This document shows, one piece after another, positions 34,301-43,257 of a stretch of 64,000 nt of DNA. Every line of letters starts with the position of its first letter. Within the stretch, counting starts at the first letter, position 1. Source of the stretch: UBA2991 sp965221735. Lineage in GTDB: Bacteria > Chloroflexota > Dehalococcoidia > Tepidiformales > Tepidiformaceae. The stretch lies in the NCBI GenBank assembly GCA_965221735.1, contig OZ244910.1, forward strand, positions 186,001 to 250,000, written 5' to 3'. A program made the position numbers and the translations under genes. The notes below the pieces were generated by a model, which was not told the DNA's origin, ran no database searches, and worked only from the letters and a program-made list of their open reading frames with translations.

Positions 34301-37300
34301 GTCGCTGCCGCTCACCCAGAGGAAGCGGGCCGACCGCGCCACGCGTCCCTCGCCGTCCGTCGATTCCGCCACCAACCGGTACGAGCCGGCCGCCGGCGGC
34401 GTGAATTCGACCGACGCCTCGCCGTCCTCGCCCGTGGTGACCGTCTGCACGTCGACCTCGGTCTCCTGGAGCTCGTATCGGTAGCGGTAGCCGCCGTGGT
34501 CGGCGCGCTCCTTCGTGCGGATCCACTCGCGCTCGAAGGCGCGCACCGTCACCGGCCGGTTCGGCGCGATCCTGCGCTCGTAGTCGACCGTCACGAGGTG
34601 GACGGTGGTCGGCTCCTCCGCCTGCCCGATGTACGACTCGACCTTGATGCCCGCGTACCAGGTGGCCGGGTGCACCGTGACCGTGGTGCTGCCCGCGATC
34701 GCCTGTGCGTTCTCGTCGGTCACGGTCGCGCTGATCGTGAACGCCTGCGTGCCCTCGTCCGGGTCGAGGTCCGCGGGCACCTCGAAGCGCACCACACCGT
34801 CGGAGCCGGTGCGCCCCTCGCCCTGGCTGCGCCGCGGGTTCCCCTCGTCGTTCCCGTCCCACCACCACCAGTAGGTCCGCTCCGAGAAGGAGTAGTCCTC
34901 GTAGTCCTCGACTGTGATGGAGGTCGGGATTGACTGCGCCGTCCACTCGGCCCCTGCCCCGGCGACCGGGCCGCCGAAGAAGAAGGCGGCGCGCGCCTCC
35001 GTCGCGATCGTGGCCCCGGCGAGGTAGTCCCTGGACTCCGCCTCAACCTCGACCTCGAACTCGGGGACCCGGAACTCCGCGACCGTGAAGTAGGCGGTTG
35101 TGACGTAGCGATCGTTCTCGTCCCGCACTGTCATCCAGTAGGTGCCGGTCGGGGCGTCCGTGGGGAGCACGAGCTCGCCGCTGAACGTGCCCAGCTCGTT
35201 CAGCTCGACCTCGATCGCCACGACCTCCTCGTAGGCTGCGTCGCGAATGCGCAGGGAGAACGTCGCGCTCGCGCCGGGCACCGAGTAGGAGGCGTCGTCG
35301 TCCAGGCGCACCACGCCCTTGTAGGAGACGGCTTCTCCCGGCCGGTAGATCGGCCGCTCGGTGAAGAGATGCCCAACGGGACCTGGTTGGTACCGGGAGG
35401 CGGGGACCCCAAGGGCCCACGGTGTAGCGCCGTAGTCCCACGCCGTCGAGACGACACCCTGGCGGCCGCCCTCGTCGATCCGCACCAGCTTCTCGCCGTA
35501 CCAGGACCAGTAGCCTGCGGCCTGGCTCACGGTGGTGGCCAGCCGCGCCAGTCCGTGCCCATCCGTGACCGCGTGCTGGTACGGGCTCGGGGAGCCCTCC
35601 CCGATCGGTCCGGCGCGAACGCTCGTCGCGTCCAGCGGCGCGCCGGTGTCGTAGTCGAGCGCCCACACCAGCAGCTCGTCGAAAGCCAGCTTCGTCACGA
35701 TCGCCGTGTCGACGACGCTGAAGACGCGTTTAAGCGTGCGGCCGGCGTCCTTTCCCGTCGCGGCGAGGAAGTAGTGCCCCTTCGTCAGCGGTTCCGAGGT
35801 GCTGAGCGTCGTCGAGTACAGCCGCGAGGCGCCGCGCAACTCCTCGTCGATCCCCTCCGTCCAATCCCGCAGCGGCTCGCCGGCGGGCCAGAAGTCAACG
35901 TGACCACGCCCGGAGAGGTAGCCATCGATGAAGCCCCGGCGAAGCAGCGTCTCCGCTTCGTCGTCCGGCAGACGGTAGAGCTGGAAGCGCACATCCTGGA
36001 GGCGCGCGGCGTGGTAGTAGAGCACCTGCTCCTGGCTGGCCGAGTAGGTCGAGAAGGTTCCCGCCGCGAGGCTCAACGACGGATACGGATCGCGCGTGGT
36101 GAACGAGAACTCGTAGGCCGGGAGCGGCCGCCCGCCCCGGTCGCGCACACCCTCCGCGATGCGGACGGTGTACTCCGTCGAGTACTCGTAGGCGAAGTGG
36201 ATATTGATCTCCTGTGGTCTCCAGGAGTACGAGTACAGCTCGATGTCCTCGGCGTCGATGCCGCTGATGGAGATGCGCTCTTCGAACGACTCGAGGTCCA
36301 TCGGGTTGTTGTAGCGGAGCTCGACTGAGTAAGGCCTCGCGTCTGTGGCCCCGTCCTTTGGGTAGGTGGAGACAAGCTCCGGCAGGCCGATCGTCGTGAA
36401 GCGCGCCGTGCGCTCGCCCCGGGTCATCCCGCCGCTGACGCTCCCCAGCCCGGCGGAGATGGTGAAGTCGTACAGCTTCAGCAACTCCAGCGGCTCGTCG
36501 GGCGTGAACGCTACCTCCGTGCCGTCCTCGTTCCACTCGAACGAGCCGGGAATCGCCGCGCCTCCCACGGCCCGGAGCGTCACGCCCGTGTCCACCGACG
36601 CGCGTTCCATCGGCTGGTTGAAGGTGACCGAGATTGGGTCGTCGGGCTCGACGAACGTCGCGCCGTCGTGCGGCGTGACACCGGTCACCGCCGGCTGGAT
36701 CGTGGCGAAGCGCCACGTGTAGTCCGCCTCCAGCACGCCGTCCACGGCCGAGGTCAGGCCCGCGGGAATGCGCACGGTGTAGGTCGTGCTCGGCTCCAGG
36801 TTCGTCGGGATGAACCGGTACAGCGAGGTGTTGAGCCACTCGCCCGCGCCCTCCAGGGGTGGGGCGAACTCCAACACGGCCGCGCCCGGCCCTTCCTGGA
36901 GGACCGTGAGGGGCGCCACCGAGCGGTTGAACTGAACGAGGATCTGGGCGTTCGTCGGAACGTCCGCGTCCCCGTCCCCGGGGATGACCGAGGCGACCTC
37001 AAGCCGCCCCTCGACTGTGAAGGCATGGGTGTAGTCGCTCGCGAGGCCCACGGGGCCGGCCTCGACGACGACCTCGTAGCGCTGCCCGCGCTGCCAGCCG
37101 GGGTAGTCGGGCTGGAAGAGCAGCGTCCGGCTGTCGAGCCAGACGAACGCCCCCTCGATCGGTGGCTCGAACGAGACAAAGGCTGCCCCGTCGGTCTCGG
37201 CGGGGGGATCGCCGAAGGCGAACGTGAGCGCCGCCAGCCGCGGGACTTCGTCGCCGCCCGGCGAGACCACCACCGCCGGCGCGTCCAGCGGGTGGGCTAC

Positions 37301-37756
37301 CGGTACGGCCACCGTGATGTCGCCGAAACGGTAGTTGCCGCTGCGGCTGAAGCCGTCATCGAGGGGGAGCGGGATCGTGCCCAGGTTGTCCCAGTCCCCG
37401 CCCACCGGCCGCGCGCTGATGAAGATGCTCAGGGGATTGGTGATCCGTTGCCACACCCGAACTTCGACGCCTTCGACCGTGACGTCGCCGAAGCGGAAGT
37501 TGCGGCTGCTGCTCAGCCCGTCGTCCAGGAGCAACGGGATTGTCCCGAACGCGTCCCAGGTGGTGCCTTCGGGCCGGGCGCTGATGTGTATGCGCAGCGG
37601 GTCGTCCACGTGCTGCCAGACACGCACGTCGACGTCGGCGGTGGCTCCGGCGGCGTGCCCGGGGTGGGCGCCCGCCACCCCGGCGCCGGCGACGAGCGCT
37701 AGCGCGAGCACGAGGGCGCCCAGGAATCCGTGCGTCAGCGCCGGGTCACGGGTCAC
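31355..37756 (-). CDS. Bacterial alpha-2-macroglobulin-like protein without thioester motif
   Basis: A 2133-residue exported protein. After a signal peptide come two near-identical units of about 50 residues (VRVWQHVDDPLRIHISARP / VRVWQRITNPLSIFISARP), several Ig-like Big_5 domains (PPIEGAFVWLDSRTLLFQP), macroglobulin MG domains, the A2M domain (NTALWIGQLVTDANGRASFEL) and an alpha-helical toroid ending in an MG10-like receptor part. Bacterial A2Ms trap proteases. The usual CxEQ thioester is absent: the aligned place reads PIYRWESN. GTG start with GGAGGAGG; an ATG at 37795 is possible. No penicillin-binding protein 1C gene is beside it. Confidence 0.85.
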   Translation of the reverse strand: MTRDPALTHGFLGALVLALALVAGAGVAGAHPGHAAGATADVDVRVWQHVDDPLRIHISARPEGTTWDAFGTIPLLLDDGLSSSRNFRFGDVTVEGVEVRVWQRITNPLSIFISARPVGGDWDNLGTIPLPLDDGFSRSGNYRFGDITVAVPVAHPLDAPAVVVSPGGDEVPRLAALTFAFGDPPAETDGAAFVSFEPPIEGAFVWLDSRTLLFQPDYPGWQRGQRYEVVVEAGPVGLASDYTHAFTVEGRLEVASVIPGDGDADVPTNAQILVQFNRSVAPLTVLQEGPGAAVLEFAPPLEGAGEWLNTSLYRFIPTNLEPSTTYTVRIPAGLTSAVDGVLEADYTWRFATIQPAVTGVTPHDGATFVEPDDPISVTFNQPMERASVDTGVTLRAVGGAAIPGSFEWNEDGTEVAFTPDEPLELLKLYDFTISAGLGSVSGGMTRGERTARFTTIGLPELVSTYPKDGATDARPYSVELRYNNPMDLESFEERISISGIDAEDIELYSYSWRPQEINIHFAYEYSTEYTVRIAEGVRDRGGRPLPAYEFSFTTRDPYPSLSLAAGTFSTYSASQEQVLYYHAARLQDVRFQLYRLPDDEAETLLRRGFIDGYLSGRGHVDFWPAGEPLRDWTEGIDEELRGASRLYSTTLSTSEPLTKGHYFLAATGKDAGRTLKRVFSVVDTAIVTKLAFDELLVWALDYDTGAPLDATSVRAGPIGEGSPSPYQHAVTDGHGLARLATTVSQAAGYWSWYGEKLVRIDEGGRQGVVSTAWDYGATPWALGVPASRYQPGPVGHLFTERPIYRPGEAVSYKGVVRLDDDASYSVPGASATFSLRIRDAAYEEVVAIEVELNELGTFSGELVLPTDAPTGTYWMTVRDENDRYVTTAYFTVAEFRVPEFEVEVEAESRDYLAGATIATEARAAFFFGGPVAGAGAEWTAQSIPTSITVEDYEDYSFSERTYWWWWDGNDEGNPRRSQGEGRTGSDGVVRFEVPADLDPDEGTQAFTISATVTDENAQAIAGSTTVTVHPATWYAGIKVESYIGQAEEPTTVHLVTVDYERRIAPNRPVTVRAFEREWIRTKERADHGGYRYRYELQETEVDVQTVTTGEDGEASVEFTPPAAGSYRLVAESTDGEGRVARSARFLWVSGSDIAPWPVRENDVIDLIAGSGSYEVGDVAEVLVPAPFAGATGLVTVERGRVLSTEVLRFETNSEVLRIPIEDGHIPNIYVGVVLYRPPTEEDPYPRYHVGYVELSISTAPRRLDVNIEPDRERATPGETVSYDVLVTDSDGNGVAADVSVAVVDQAVLSLRAESTRDGTEAFWFERALGVRTASSLAVSVDRGNEAFDEVVEGEKGAGDNEADGDVAEEAAMEMDDAAPAPAHSGPGEDSMAFRATEEGGQAPQVRSNFQNTALWIGQLVTDANGRASFELKLPDNATTWRAQARAVTAETQVGESESELLVTQPLLVRPALPRFLRVGDEVSLRTLVRNGTDEAREVTVTIAAEGVVVDGAGVATRLLEPGESAIFSWPARALEEGTATVRFTATATGGYGDAVELSLPVHLDVTPETTATGGVVEDTARIEAVYLPEYVITGSGSLELALQASLVGALDEELPYFWPIYRWESNVSIASRIVASVAVKRASANGLTDGQERQLAKDIDRLLEAQMYDGGWAWCRSCYRTDLWVTGWVLIALGEARDAGYVVLDSDYRYDQTTRLITEHVQRRTDVMRPADVNQHAFLLYALTSAANEGGVVSPLAREQAGLLRSLVEEHRTQLTNWGRAYALLGLLASGHDADHAAVRALLNDLAGDTIASANGNHWEDERIAGCMHNSSVRATALVLRALTEVDPEHPLIEETARWLVLARSEQRWKSSVERAQGMASLGAFAELTGETRGVYDYQVLLNTRRVLDGHFDVPAGDYLDGVAVELDALPLGEVSRVQFEREADTEGRLYYSLNLRYVTPAKEIEALNRGFAVSHRYTLLEDPETPITSATVGDVVRVTVTVVAPADRLFARIEDFLPAGLEPVDPKLAIVSPWLREELQREQTAAVLGGASSYYAPWYAWYFSPWDQVDLRDDRVTLLASHIPKGVHEYVYYARATTPGDFFVAPTFAEETYLPEVFGRSDSGRFVVHAGE

Positions 37757-37912
37757 GGAGCGGGGCCTCCTCCGAGAGTGGCGACACCCTAGCACCCTCC
37801 CCGACGATCTGCCCCATCCGGCGCACGGAGAACCGTCCGGGGAAGGCGCTGGGTGTCACTTACCAATATGCGTCCCCGGACGCGATCGTTCCGTGTGGCT
37901 AGAGGAAATGCC

Positions 37913-38638
37913 TCATCGCGATTCCGCGGGCTCGCCGCCCGCCTCCCGTGCAAGGGCGGCGGCGAAGTGTTCCCCGTCGATGTCCTCTACCTGCAAGGTC
38001 ACGCCCGGCAGCTGCGGCAGCTCGAGCTGCCCCCGTGGCGAGCCCCGGCGCACCGCGGGCGGGATCTCGAAGGTGGTCGCGTCGACCAGGAGCCCCTTGC
38101 CGTACGCCTTCAGCAACGCTTCTTTCATCGTCCACAGGCGGAAGAAGGCGTGTAGTTGCTCGTCGTCCTCCTTCGAGTCGATCTCGCGACGCTCGTTCTC
38201 GCCCAGCACCCCGTCCATGAGCAGGTCGAGGTTTCGCCGGCCGGCAAGCTCCTCCACGTCCACGCCCAGCAGTCCGTCCCGCGCGAACGCGATCAGTCCG
38301 TGCCGCCCGCTGTGACTGACGTTGAAGCTGATGGGCGCTTCCGCGCCTCCCACCCTGGCCGAGGGCTTGCCGTGCTCGGAAGTCTCGAAGCCGAGCGCCT
38401 CGTTCGCACAGCCGAGTTGCTCGCACAGCGTCGCTCGCAGGGCGGCGCGACACAACAAGAACTGGCGCTGCGGTCCCGAGTACGGATATGCAGCCCAGCG
38501 CCCCCGCTCCTCCTCGTCCAGCCAGACCGCCGCTTCCGCTTCGCGGTCAGCGTCGGCGGTCAGGTCGACGTACACGACCCTTGCCCCGTCCAGTTCCCTG
38601 AACGGGCGCCACCACGGTGCGGAGACAGGAGCCGGCAT
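37913..38638 (-). CDS. 4'-phosphopantetheinyl transferase, Sfp type
   Basis: A 241-residue Sfp-type transferase that moves phosphopantetheine from CoA to a carrier-protein serine. Recognised by FNVSHSG, GVDVEEL and WTMKEALLKAYGKGL, in the expected order and spacing, and by the N-terminal half with EEERGRWAAYPYSGPQRQFL. It is encoded 51 nt after an acyl carrier protein gene in the same direction, which is its likely target. No ketosynthase or synthetase gene is nearby. Confidence 0.93.
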   Translation of the reverse strand: MPAPVSAPWWRPFRELDGARVVYVDLTADADREAEAAVWLDEEERGRWAAYPYSGPQRQFLLCRAALRATLCEQLGCANEALGFETSEHGKPSARVGGAEAPISFNVSHSGRHGLIAFARDGLLGVDVEELAGRRNLDLLMDGVLGENERREIDSKEDDEQLHAFFRLWTMKEALLKAYGKGLLVDATTFEIPPAVRRGSPRGQLELPQLPGVTLQVEDIDGEHFAAALAREAGGEPAESR

Positions 38639-38689
38639 CGGTGCTACGCGCTCCTGCGGGTTCGGGAGCTCCCCGAGGGAGCCCTCCCG

Positions 38690-38929
38690 TCAGGCTGCGT
38701 CGAGGTGCGCGACCAGGTCCCGTGGAGTCAGGAGTTCGGCGAACTGCTCGGCCGAGATGTCGACGCCAAACTCCTCGTTCACGAGCTTCCAGAACGCGAC
38801 GATGTCCGGCGAGGACACGCCCGCTTCGGAGATGTTGCGGTCCAGGTCCAGCGGGCTACCGGGTGTCCGCCCCTCGATCTCCAGGTTGTCGTCAACGAGC
38901 TTCCTCAGACGCTCTTCGGTTGCAGCCAT
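38690..38929 (-). CDS. Acyl carrier protein
   Basis: A 79-residue carrier protein of the four-helix type. The modification site is EAGVSSPDIVAF, where Ser40 stands for the Ser of the usual GxDSLD motif (Asp replaced by Ser, Leu by Pro). The rest, FWKLVNEEFGVDIS and LLTPRDLVAHL, is standard. GAGGAG precedes the ATG. Operon with the Sfp-type transferase; the divergence of the motif suggests a dedicated carrier rather than the fatty-acid synthase AcpP. Confidence 0.85.
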   Translation of the reverse strand: MAATEERLRKLVDDNLEIEGRTPGSPLDLDRNISEAGVSSPDIVAFWKLVNEEFGVDISAEQFAELLTPRDLVAHLDAA

Positions 38930-39029
38930 GGGCACACGCTCCTCGCGATACAAATGATTAGGGGGCTGACGATAGGGACGTGGTACAGGCCCGTCAACGG
39001 CTTACCTGAGCACGCTCACACCCGCGACC

Positions 39030-40775
39030 CTACCGCGACCCTTTCACCTGCACCGTCACGATATCGAGACCGTAATACTTCTGGTGGTGCACCGACGAGG
39101 CGTAGTGCCGCAGCAGCCGCAGCGGGACTTCCCCCTCCTGCAACCCTTCCGTCTCCTCTTCCAGGTACGCCAGCCGGTCCTCGAGGTTCTCCTCATCGAA
39201 GACCGCCATGAATTCCAGCTCGACCGTCCCCGTTTCCGGGTGCGCCACGACGATGAGCCGGGGCGCGTCCTTTGCCTCGGTCTCGTCCCCTTCCGGCAAC
39301 AGGCTCAGGACGGTTTCCTCGGCCGCCGACCGCAACCGCTCCGCCGATCCCTCGTTCCACCCGAGCCTGCCGGCAATCTCCCGCACGAATGCGTCGATCT
39401 CCGGCAGTGAGTCGGTGTGCAGCTTCGACTCCAGCCGTCCCCCCGTGCGGGGACTCGTCAGGTCCAGGAAGACGGTCATCACGACCGCCGCCAGCGCCCC
39501 GATCAGCAGCCCGTTATCGAGCTGACGTCCCCATGTCCCGCCGATGAGGTCCTCGAAGATCGTCTGGTGCTCCATGCCCGCGCCGAGTGAGAACGCGACC
39601 CCCACGATCAGCATCTTCTTCGCGTCGAGGCCGTCCTGGATGACGGTCCGGATGCCCCCGACGAAGATGAGGCCGATCGCCGTCAGCAGGAACGCCCCCA
39701 TCACCGGATTCGGGATCGTCAGCACCAGCGCCGGCAGCTTCGGAAAGAGCGCCAGCACCAGGAACGCCGCGCCCACCACGTAGCCGACGTTCCGCGAGGC
39801 CACCCCCGTCAGGGTCACCAGCGAAACGCTGGTGGAGGAGAAGACCGAGGTCGGTGGCGTCCCCGCGAGACCCGAGAAGAAGATCCCGAACCCGTTCGTA
39901 TTGAGCGATCCCTGGACGAGCCGGAAGTCCGTCACTCGCGGCCGGCGGCGGGAAGCGCCCTGCATCGCCACGCTGTCGCCGATGTTCTTGACGCCGCCGA
40001 CAAGGATGATCACCACGAACACTGGCAGGAGCGCCCAGAACTCCGCCCCCGGGGTGAAGTCGAAGCCCGGGAACTGGTTCCCGCCCGGGATGCCCGCCCA
40101 GGGCGCATCCAGCACCGCCTGCGGGTCGTACGCCCCGAACAGCGCCGCCACCACGGTGCCCACCGCGATGGCGATCAGCGGCGACCACAGCCGCCAGGCG
40201 CCCGACGCCCGCAGCGCCATCACCGTCGCGATCGCAAGCGTGATCAGCGCGACGGTCGGCCCCGTGGCCCCGGGGACATCACTTGGCACTTCCTGTACGC
40301 GGTCCAGCGCGATCGGCACGAGCGTCACCGCCAGCACCATCAGCACCGTGCCCGACACGACGGGCGTGATGATGCGCCGCAGCAGCGGCAGCCAGATCGC
40401 GAGCGCCAGGTAGAAGAACGACGCCACCACGATCAGGCTCGCCAGCAGGGCGGGACCGCCCCCCTCCAGCGCCAGCACCGACACCGCCACGAAGTTGGGG
40501 GTGGTGCCCATGATCATGATGTGCCCCGCCCCCAGCCGCCAGAACCGCGTCGCCTGCACCGCCGTCAGCACGCCGGCGATGATCAGCGCGGCGAACACCG
40601 CCCACCTGAGGTAGCTGTCGTCCTGGCCGCCCGCCGTCGCCGTGATCGCGACGATCAGCACCAGCGGCGCCACCGCCAGCAGCACGCCCTGCAGGCCCAC
40701 GCTGAGCGCGATCAGGGGTGGGCAGGACTCGTCCGCCTCGTAGCGAATCGCCTCGTTGACGCCTTCTGCCTGCAA
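39030..40775 (-). CDS. NCS2-family nucleobase permease with C-terminal HATPase-like domain
   Basis: Residues 20-440 are a nucleobase:cation symporter-2 (uracil/xanthine/SLC23) permease with about 12-14 helices; marks are PPLIALSVGLQGVLL, GGVKNIGDSVAMQG, TPPTSVFSSTSVSLVTLTG and PNPVMGAFLL. Residues about 445-581 are soluble and look like an RsbW-type GHKL ATPase: LPEIDAFVREIAGRLGWNEG, SAAEETVLSLL, VELEFMAVFDEEN, VPLRLLRHYASSVHHQKYYG. The join is continuous. TTG start with GAGG is the only plausible start before the first helix. Confidence 0.8.
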   Translation of the reverse strand: MQAEGVNEAIRYEADESCPPLIALSVGLQGVLLAVAPLVLIVAITATAGGQDDSYLRWAVFAALIIAGVLTAVQATRFWRLGAGHIMIMGTTPNFVAVSVLALEGGGPALLASLIVVASFFYLALAIWLPLLRRIITPVVSGTVLMVLAVTLVPIALDRVQEVPSDVPGATGPTVALITLAIATVMALRASGAWRLWSPLIAIAVGTVVAALFGAYDPQAVLDAPWAGIPGGNQFPGFDFTPGAEFWALLPVFVVIILVGGVKNIGDSVAMQGASRRRPRVTDFRLVQGSLNTNGFGIFFSGLAGTPPTSVFSSTSVSLVTLTGVASRNVGYVVGAAFLVLALFPKLPALVLTIPNPVMGAFLLTAIGLIFVGGIRTVIQDGLDAKKMLIVGVAFSLGAGMEHQTIFEDLIGGTWGRQLDNGLLIGALAAVVMTVFLDLTSPRTGGRLESKLHTDSLPEIDAFVREIAGRLGWNEGSAERLRSAAEETVLSLLPEGDETEAKDAPRLIVVAHPETGTVELEFMAVFDEENLEDRLAYLEEETEGLQEGEVPLRLLRHYASSVHHQKYYGLDIVTVQVKGSR

Positions 40776-40875
40776 CTGCCGCCTCGGGACCCGCGCCGGT
40801 CCCCGCGCTTATACGCCCGCGAACGCCGCCGCGTCCACGACGCGGCGCCCGTCCGGTCCGGCGGTGGCTACGGCG

Positions 40876-42213
40876 TTACCGCTTGTCGAACTCCAGGTTC
40901 AGCTCCAGCAGCCCGAGCATGACGCCCGGCTGGTGGCGCAGGTCGTTCTTCCCCGGCGCCAGCCGCAGGTCGTCCAGCCGGTCGAGGAGCACGTTCGTCG
41001 CGATGTTCTGCTCCAGCCGCGAGAGCCCTGCTCCCGGACACGACCGCGGCCCCTGCCCGAACGTCACGTGCCGGCCCGGGCTCGGACGCGTCAGGTCGAT
41101 CTCCTCCGCGTTCGGGTACTCTTCCTCGTCGCGGTTCCCCGCCCCGTAACGCAGGTGGATCGTCGACCCGGCCGGGATCGTCACGCCCTGCACCACGATG
41201 TCCTTGATCGGACGCCGCCCAGAGAGACCCTGCGTGGGCGCGTACAGCCGCAGGCACTCCTCCACGAAGAAGCGCACCTTCGAGCGGTCCGCCCGCAGCT
41301 CCTCGGCAAGCTCCGGCTTCTGCGCGAGCACCATCGCCTCGGCCGTCAGCGCGTATTGCGTCGTCTCGTTGCCGCCGATGTGCATGCCGTAGGCGACGCT
41401 CACGACCTCCGCGTCCGTCAGCGGACGCTTCTCGTCGCCGTACTCGACCTGCGTCAGGTACGAGATCATGTCGTCCTTCGGGTTCTGCCGCTTCTCCCGC
41501 ACATGCTTCCCGATGTACTCGTGGAACGCCGCCAGCGTGCGCGCATTCTCCGCCTCGTCCTCCTCCGGCAGCAGGTTCCGGTGCGTCGACCCGAACACGA
41601 AGCGCCGCACCTGCGCCTCCTCCCACTTCCGCAGCGTCGGCATGTCCTCCAGGGGGAACCCGAGGATGGTCGTGATTACCATCTGCGGCAGCGGCGCCGC
41701 GAACTCCGTCACGTACTCGACCTCGCCCCGGTCGATCCAGCGGTCGATGAGCTCGTTCACGAAGCCCGTGATCATCTCCGTGTTGCGACCGGCGCCCACG
41801 GCCCCCACCCACGGATTCGTGAGCTGCTCGCGGTGCCACCGGTGCTGCTCCATGTTGGGGCGAAGGGACAGGCCGGCGTCGATCGCGTCGCCGTGCCCCT
41901 CTTTCTGGAGGATCTCCCGCTCCACCTCCTGCCCGGCGGCGCGCTGGCCGTAGTTGAGCGGGAACGTCTCCGTGTCCCGCACGATCCGCGCCACGTCCTC
42001 GTACTTCGTGAGGATGAAGCCGTCCTTGTCCGGCGTGTCTCCCCCGCCCGGAATGCGTAGCACGGGCGCGTCCTTGTGCAGGATGCGGTACGCGTCGAAC
42101 CAGTACTCCTGCGATCCCGGCGCGAACAGGTCCACGTCCTCCACGCTGAACGGGCACTGCCCCTCCGCCTCCATCATCGCCTTCTCACGCTTCGACATCA
42201 TTTCGGTGGTCAT
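40876..42213 (-). CDS. Cytochrome P450
   Basis: A 445-residue soluble bacterial P450. The heme-thiolate loop is FGQGPRSCPGAG with Cys392, the I-helix oxygen-binding segment is MHIGGNETTQYAL, and the K-helix ExxR is EECLRLY with ... LSGRR. It would hydroxylate a hydrophobic substrate using ferredoxin and reductase not seen here. GAGGGA ribosome site. Transcribed in the same direction as the crotonase, nitroreductase and flavin monooxygenase genes that lie upstream. Confidence 0.95.
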   Translation of the reverse strand: MTTEMMSKREKAMMEAEGQCPFSVEDVDLFAPGSQEYWFDAYRILHKDAPVLRIPGGGDTPDKDGFILTKYEDVARIVRDTETFPLNYGQRAAGQEVEREILQKEGHGDAIDAGLSLRPNMEQHRWHREQLTNPWVGAVGAGRNTEMITGFVNELIDRWIDRGEVEYVTEFAAPLPQMVITTILGFPLEDMPTLRKWEEAQVRRFVFGSTHRNLLPEEDEAENARTLAAFHEYIGKHVREKRQNPKDDMISYLTQVEYGDEKRPLTDAEVVSVAYGMHIGGNETTQYALTAEAMVLAQKPELAEELRADRSKVRFFVEECLRLYAPTQGLSGRRPIKDIVVQGVTIPAGSTIHLRYGAGNRDEEEYPNAEEIDLTRPSPGRHVTFGQGPRSCPGAGLSRLEQNIATNVLLDRLDDLRLAPGKNDLRHQPGVMLGLLELNLEFDKR

Positions 42214-42352
42214 CAGGAACTCCCTCGGGCCTGCTCTTGCCGACGGCTACGCAACGCGCGCCCCCCCAGGGGCACCCACCGCACAACCCATCCCAACCCG
42301 GAATCGCCCCTATCGTACGCCTCCCCGCAAGGGCTCGTGGCGTACGCGGCCC

Positions 42353-43159
42353 CTACGGCCGCGGTGAGCCGTATACCGACTCGATCGACTCCCCCGAGTC
42401 GAAGCGATCCTGGATGTCGCCCATCGTCGCGATCGCTTCCTCCGTGCCGACTACGGTCTGGAAGAGGCGCTGCTCGTTCGTGAGCGCTTCCGTCAGCCCC
42501 AGGTCGTCGTTGTCGATCAGAATCTGCTTGAGCGTTGCCAGCGCCTGCGCCGGGCGGTCGGCCAGGCGGCTCGCCCAGTCGAGCGCGACCTCCACCGACG
42601 TGCCGTCGGGCACGACGCGGTTGACCCCGCCCAGCTCGTAGATGCGCTGCGCCGTCATGGGCGTGCCGTCGAGGACCATCTCCGCCGTCGCCGTGCGCCC
42701 GATGATGCGCGCCAGCCGGCTCGTCCCCCCGATACCCGTCGTCAGGGCGATCTGGACCTCCGGCTGCCCGAAGCGCGCCTGTTCCTCCGCGATGCGCAGG
42801 TCGCACGCCCACCCCAGCTCCGCCCCACCCCCGGAGCAGTCCCCCGAGATGGCCGCGATCGTCACGACCGGCGTCTTCGCCAGCTCCTGCAGGCAGACGC
42901 CCCAGCCCCCGCCAGTCCCCGTCGTCGGCTCCCCGGTGACGGTGTTGCGCAGGTCGCGCAGCCAGGCGTGCTCGTACCAGTGCCCCGGCGTCCCCGAGGC
43001 CAGCACCGATACCCGCGCCCCGCCTTCTCGCGCCTCGATGAGCGCGTCGCCCAGCTGCCCCACGCCCTCCCACGAGCCGTGGTTGTTGATGTCCGGGTTG
43101 GACATGGTGATGAGCGCGACGCCTTCGCGCGGTCGTTCAAGCGTGACGATATCGGGCAT
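42353..43159 (-). CDS. Enoyl-CoA hydratase/isomerase family protein
   Basis: A 268-residue crotonase-fold enzyme. Features: the N-terminal LERPREGVALITMSNPDINN, the oxyanion-hole region (AAISGDCSGGGAELGWACDLRIA), GQPEVQIALTTGIGGTSRLARIIGR and the C-terminal helices that bind CoA. The usual catalytic Glu positions of hydratases cannot be confirmed by eye, so it may be an isomerase or hydrolase. Start at the ATG closest to the conserved N terminus. Part of the minus-strand catabolic group. Confidence 0.9.
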   Translation of the reverse strand: MPDIVTLERPREGVALITMSNPDINNHGSWEGVGQLGDALIEAREGGARVSVLASGTPGHWYEHAWLRDLRNTVTGEPTTGTGGGWGVCLQELAKTPVVTIAAISGDCSGGGAELGWACDLRIAEEQARFGQPEVQIALTTGIGGTSRLARIIGRTATAEMVLDGTPMTAQRIYELGGVNRVVPDGTSVEVALDWASRLADRPAQALATLKQILIDNDDLGLTEALTNEQRLFQTVVGTEEAIATMGDIQDRFDSGESIESVYGSPRP

Positions 43160-43257
43160 GAGAGAGTTCCTTCTGCGGGTTCGCGAACGATACAGCGCCG
43201 CCAACCCGAGGGGCGCGAACGCCTCCCGGATCGGCTACACCTTCGCGACGGGGGTAG

